Source: Rhynchopus euleeides
Lineage: Eukaryota > Euglenozoa > Diplonemea > Diplonemida > Diplonemidae
DNA length: 64,000 bases
NCBI GenBank assembly: GCA_963210315.1
Contig: OY723254.1
Location: forward strand, 1,208,379-1,272,378
Direction of reading: 5' to 3'
Under the pieces are notes generated by a model. That model was not told the origin of the DNA, did no database searches, and saw only the letters and a program-made list of their open reading frames with translations. A program made the position numbers and the translations under genes. Of the stretch, positions 62,811 through 64,000 are shown in pieces (position 1 is the stretch's first letter; every line of letters begins with the position of its first letter).

Positions 62811-63754
62811 TGGTGCCCCTGATTTACCCCTTTTTCACTACGCACAAACTACGCAATCTGGGGGGGGGGTCTCGCTTTTTGGTCCCCCCCCAGTTTTTTT
62901 TGGTCCCCCTTTCTGTGTGGCTACTGAGACAGGACTGGAGGCACTGCGCTGACCGAGCAAAAAATTATTGCCAGAACTCACTATACACCGTACGAAAGAA
63001 CGCACGACATGTGGGGCGGGACTCCAGAAACACCTGGGCAAGGTTGCCCCATGCCCAGAAACACCTGAGAAGGAAGTGAGTTCCAGGAGCCGCGTAGAAC
63101 ACCCTCGAGATTGTGAATGATGATACGATCACAGCCTTCAGGGCGCTGCGAGGTGCCACCCTGAAGGTGGCCCTTGACATCAAGGAGAGCGTCGGCCGAG
63201 GGGTCGACGAAAAGCTGAAGAAGGCGCTACTGGCACTGGATCCCGCGGGGTATACGGAGGTCACCGCCACACAGGCAACCTCCGCTGACAACGTCCAGGA
63301 GACGTTATCCGAGGGGATCACAACGGCACTAGAGATCTGTGTCACGGGATCCAGGCGCCCACTCTCCCTCGACGGTCTGGGGATTGTTGTTGGGTATGGT
63401 GTCGTTTCCTGCAGCTGCAAAAAAGCGTAGCAACTGTGCTTCCTTCTTCCTTAATGATGCGTTGACGCTTCCACCCGGAGGAGCTGAAGCAGGCACCGCG
63501 CCAAAGGGCACCCCCAAAGAGACCTGCAAAGACTGCGTCGAAACCCGCACCGAAGGCTGCCAGCGCTGCAGCACCTGAAGAACCTGCAGCACCTGAAGCG
63601 CCTGCACCCTCACTGACCCCGGAACAGCAAGAACTCCTTGAGTTTGGGGTCCCGGCATAGAGACAGAGAATGGCTGAGTAAATCAAAAAATGAGACCCCC
63701 CCCCCCCTTTTCACTACGCACAAACTACGCAATATGGGGTCGTCAGGGGCACCA
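62811..63754. mobile_element. Unclassified element, TGGTGCCCCTGA ends (944 bp)
   Basis: Perfect 12-bp inverted termini. Unusually, just inside each end is a direct, not inverted, repeat: TTTTCACTACGCACAAACTA plus CGCAATNTGGGG. The sequence split by the element (CCAACTCAGGAAA on one side, TGCGAACACTTCACAC on the other) is found nearly contiguous at 40,480-40,562. That is consistent with an insertion into another repeat. No exact target duplication; ATCAC lies at or near both edges. Confidence 0.55.
63098..63430 (+). CDS. Unknown protein exon inside the 62.8-kb element
   Basis: An open block that may begin after a GCGTAG acceptor at 63,097. It encodes NTLEIVNDDTITAFRALRGA, then a helical part (LKVALDIKESVGRGVDEKLK), EGITTALEICVTG, and ends SCSCKKA. 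A separate plus-strand frame ending at 63,660 encodes a Lys/Ala/Pro tail (PPKRPAKTASKPAPKAASAA, then LTPEQQELLEFGVPA) and could be a second exon. The junction is not clear. Composition is protein-like, but no family is recognised. It is the only plus-strand coding candidate and is probably element-encoded. Confidence 0.35.
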   Translation, partial: NTLEIVNDDTITAFRALRGATLKVALDIKESVGRGVDEKLKKALLALDPAGYTEVTATQATSADNVQETLSEGITTALEICVTGSRRPLSLDGLGIVVGYGVVSCSCKKA

Positions 63755-64000
63755 GAATCACGAATATTTTTGCGAACACTTCACACACCCGGCAGGTTGT
63801 GGAAGTGTTTTCCTGTACACGGATGGGTGTATATACTCCTGATCGACATTCTCTTTTATCGGTGACCCGACCTGTGCTGACTGTTCTGACTCACCTTGTG
63901 CGTCAGAGTCGCAACGAGGGCGGGGCATCTGATTTCTAATGACACTGCGTGTATGCAAAAAATGATCGTGCTGGGATAGCAAGTACTGAAAAGGCCACCT
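63755..64000. other. Right edge of window
   Basis: The stretch with GCGAACACTTCACAC and CCCGGCAGG near 63,773-63,803 matches, inverted, 40,485-40,515. No gene is seen. Confidence 0.4.

Overview
This is nuclear DNA of a eukaryotic microbe. The genes have short GT-AG introns (usual donor GTATG), secretory and ciliary functions, and long low-density intergenic tracts rich in G or C homopolymers. Every gene I can support with confidence lies on the minus strand. In several of them an AG acceptor-like dinucleotide sits 0 to 6 bases before the start codon. One-strand gene order, acceptors at the ATG and a few ordinary cis introns suggest a euglenozoan flagellate, most easily a diplonemid. This is inference: I did not find a spliced-leader gene.

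Layout. 0-14.5 kb: a GH27 alpha-galactosidase, a 17-beta-HSD14-like dehydrogenase, a Qa-SNARE (syntaxin) and a small multi-helix membrane protein, plus an 805-bp non-autonomous hAT element with a perfect 8-bp target duplication. 14.5-27.5 kb: two near-identical four-exon genes for membrane-anchored GT2-GT4 fusion glycosyltransferases. They are separated by a nest of three inverted-repeat elements. 28-30 kb: a coiled-coil protein. 30.6-38.2 kb: a 7.6-kb segment bounded by a perfect 17-bp inverted repeat and an 8-bp target duplication, like a hAT element. Its cargo is gene-free, lacks most of the homopolymers seen outside, and includes a 50-bp satellite with a five-unit higher-order period. 39-51.6 kb: a spliced coiled-coil gene, an Hsp70 ATPase-domain protein with a signal peptide (HSPA13/STCH-like), a secreted tyrosinase with a CUB-like domain, and a four-exon LZTFL1/BBS17 homologue. 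52-64 kb: mostly mobile DNA, namely a solo RNase H-like protein gene, a decayed hAT transposase with subterminal repeats, further hAT elements, MITEs, a 305-bp foldback and a 663-bp AT-rich palindrome.

The genes do not form a pathway. They look like a random sample of a secretory, ciliated cell: extracellular carbohydrate and phenol enzymes, ER chaperone, vesicle fusion, glycosylation and BBSome control. What unifies the window is the mobile DNA. At least five hAT-like insertions can be bounded to the base. Eight of ten copies of a GC-rich palindromic repeat lie inside bounded or probable elements.
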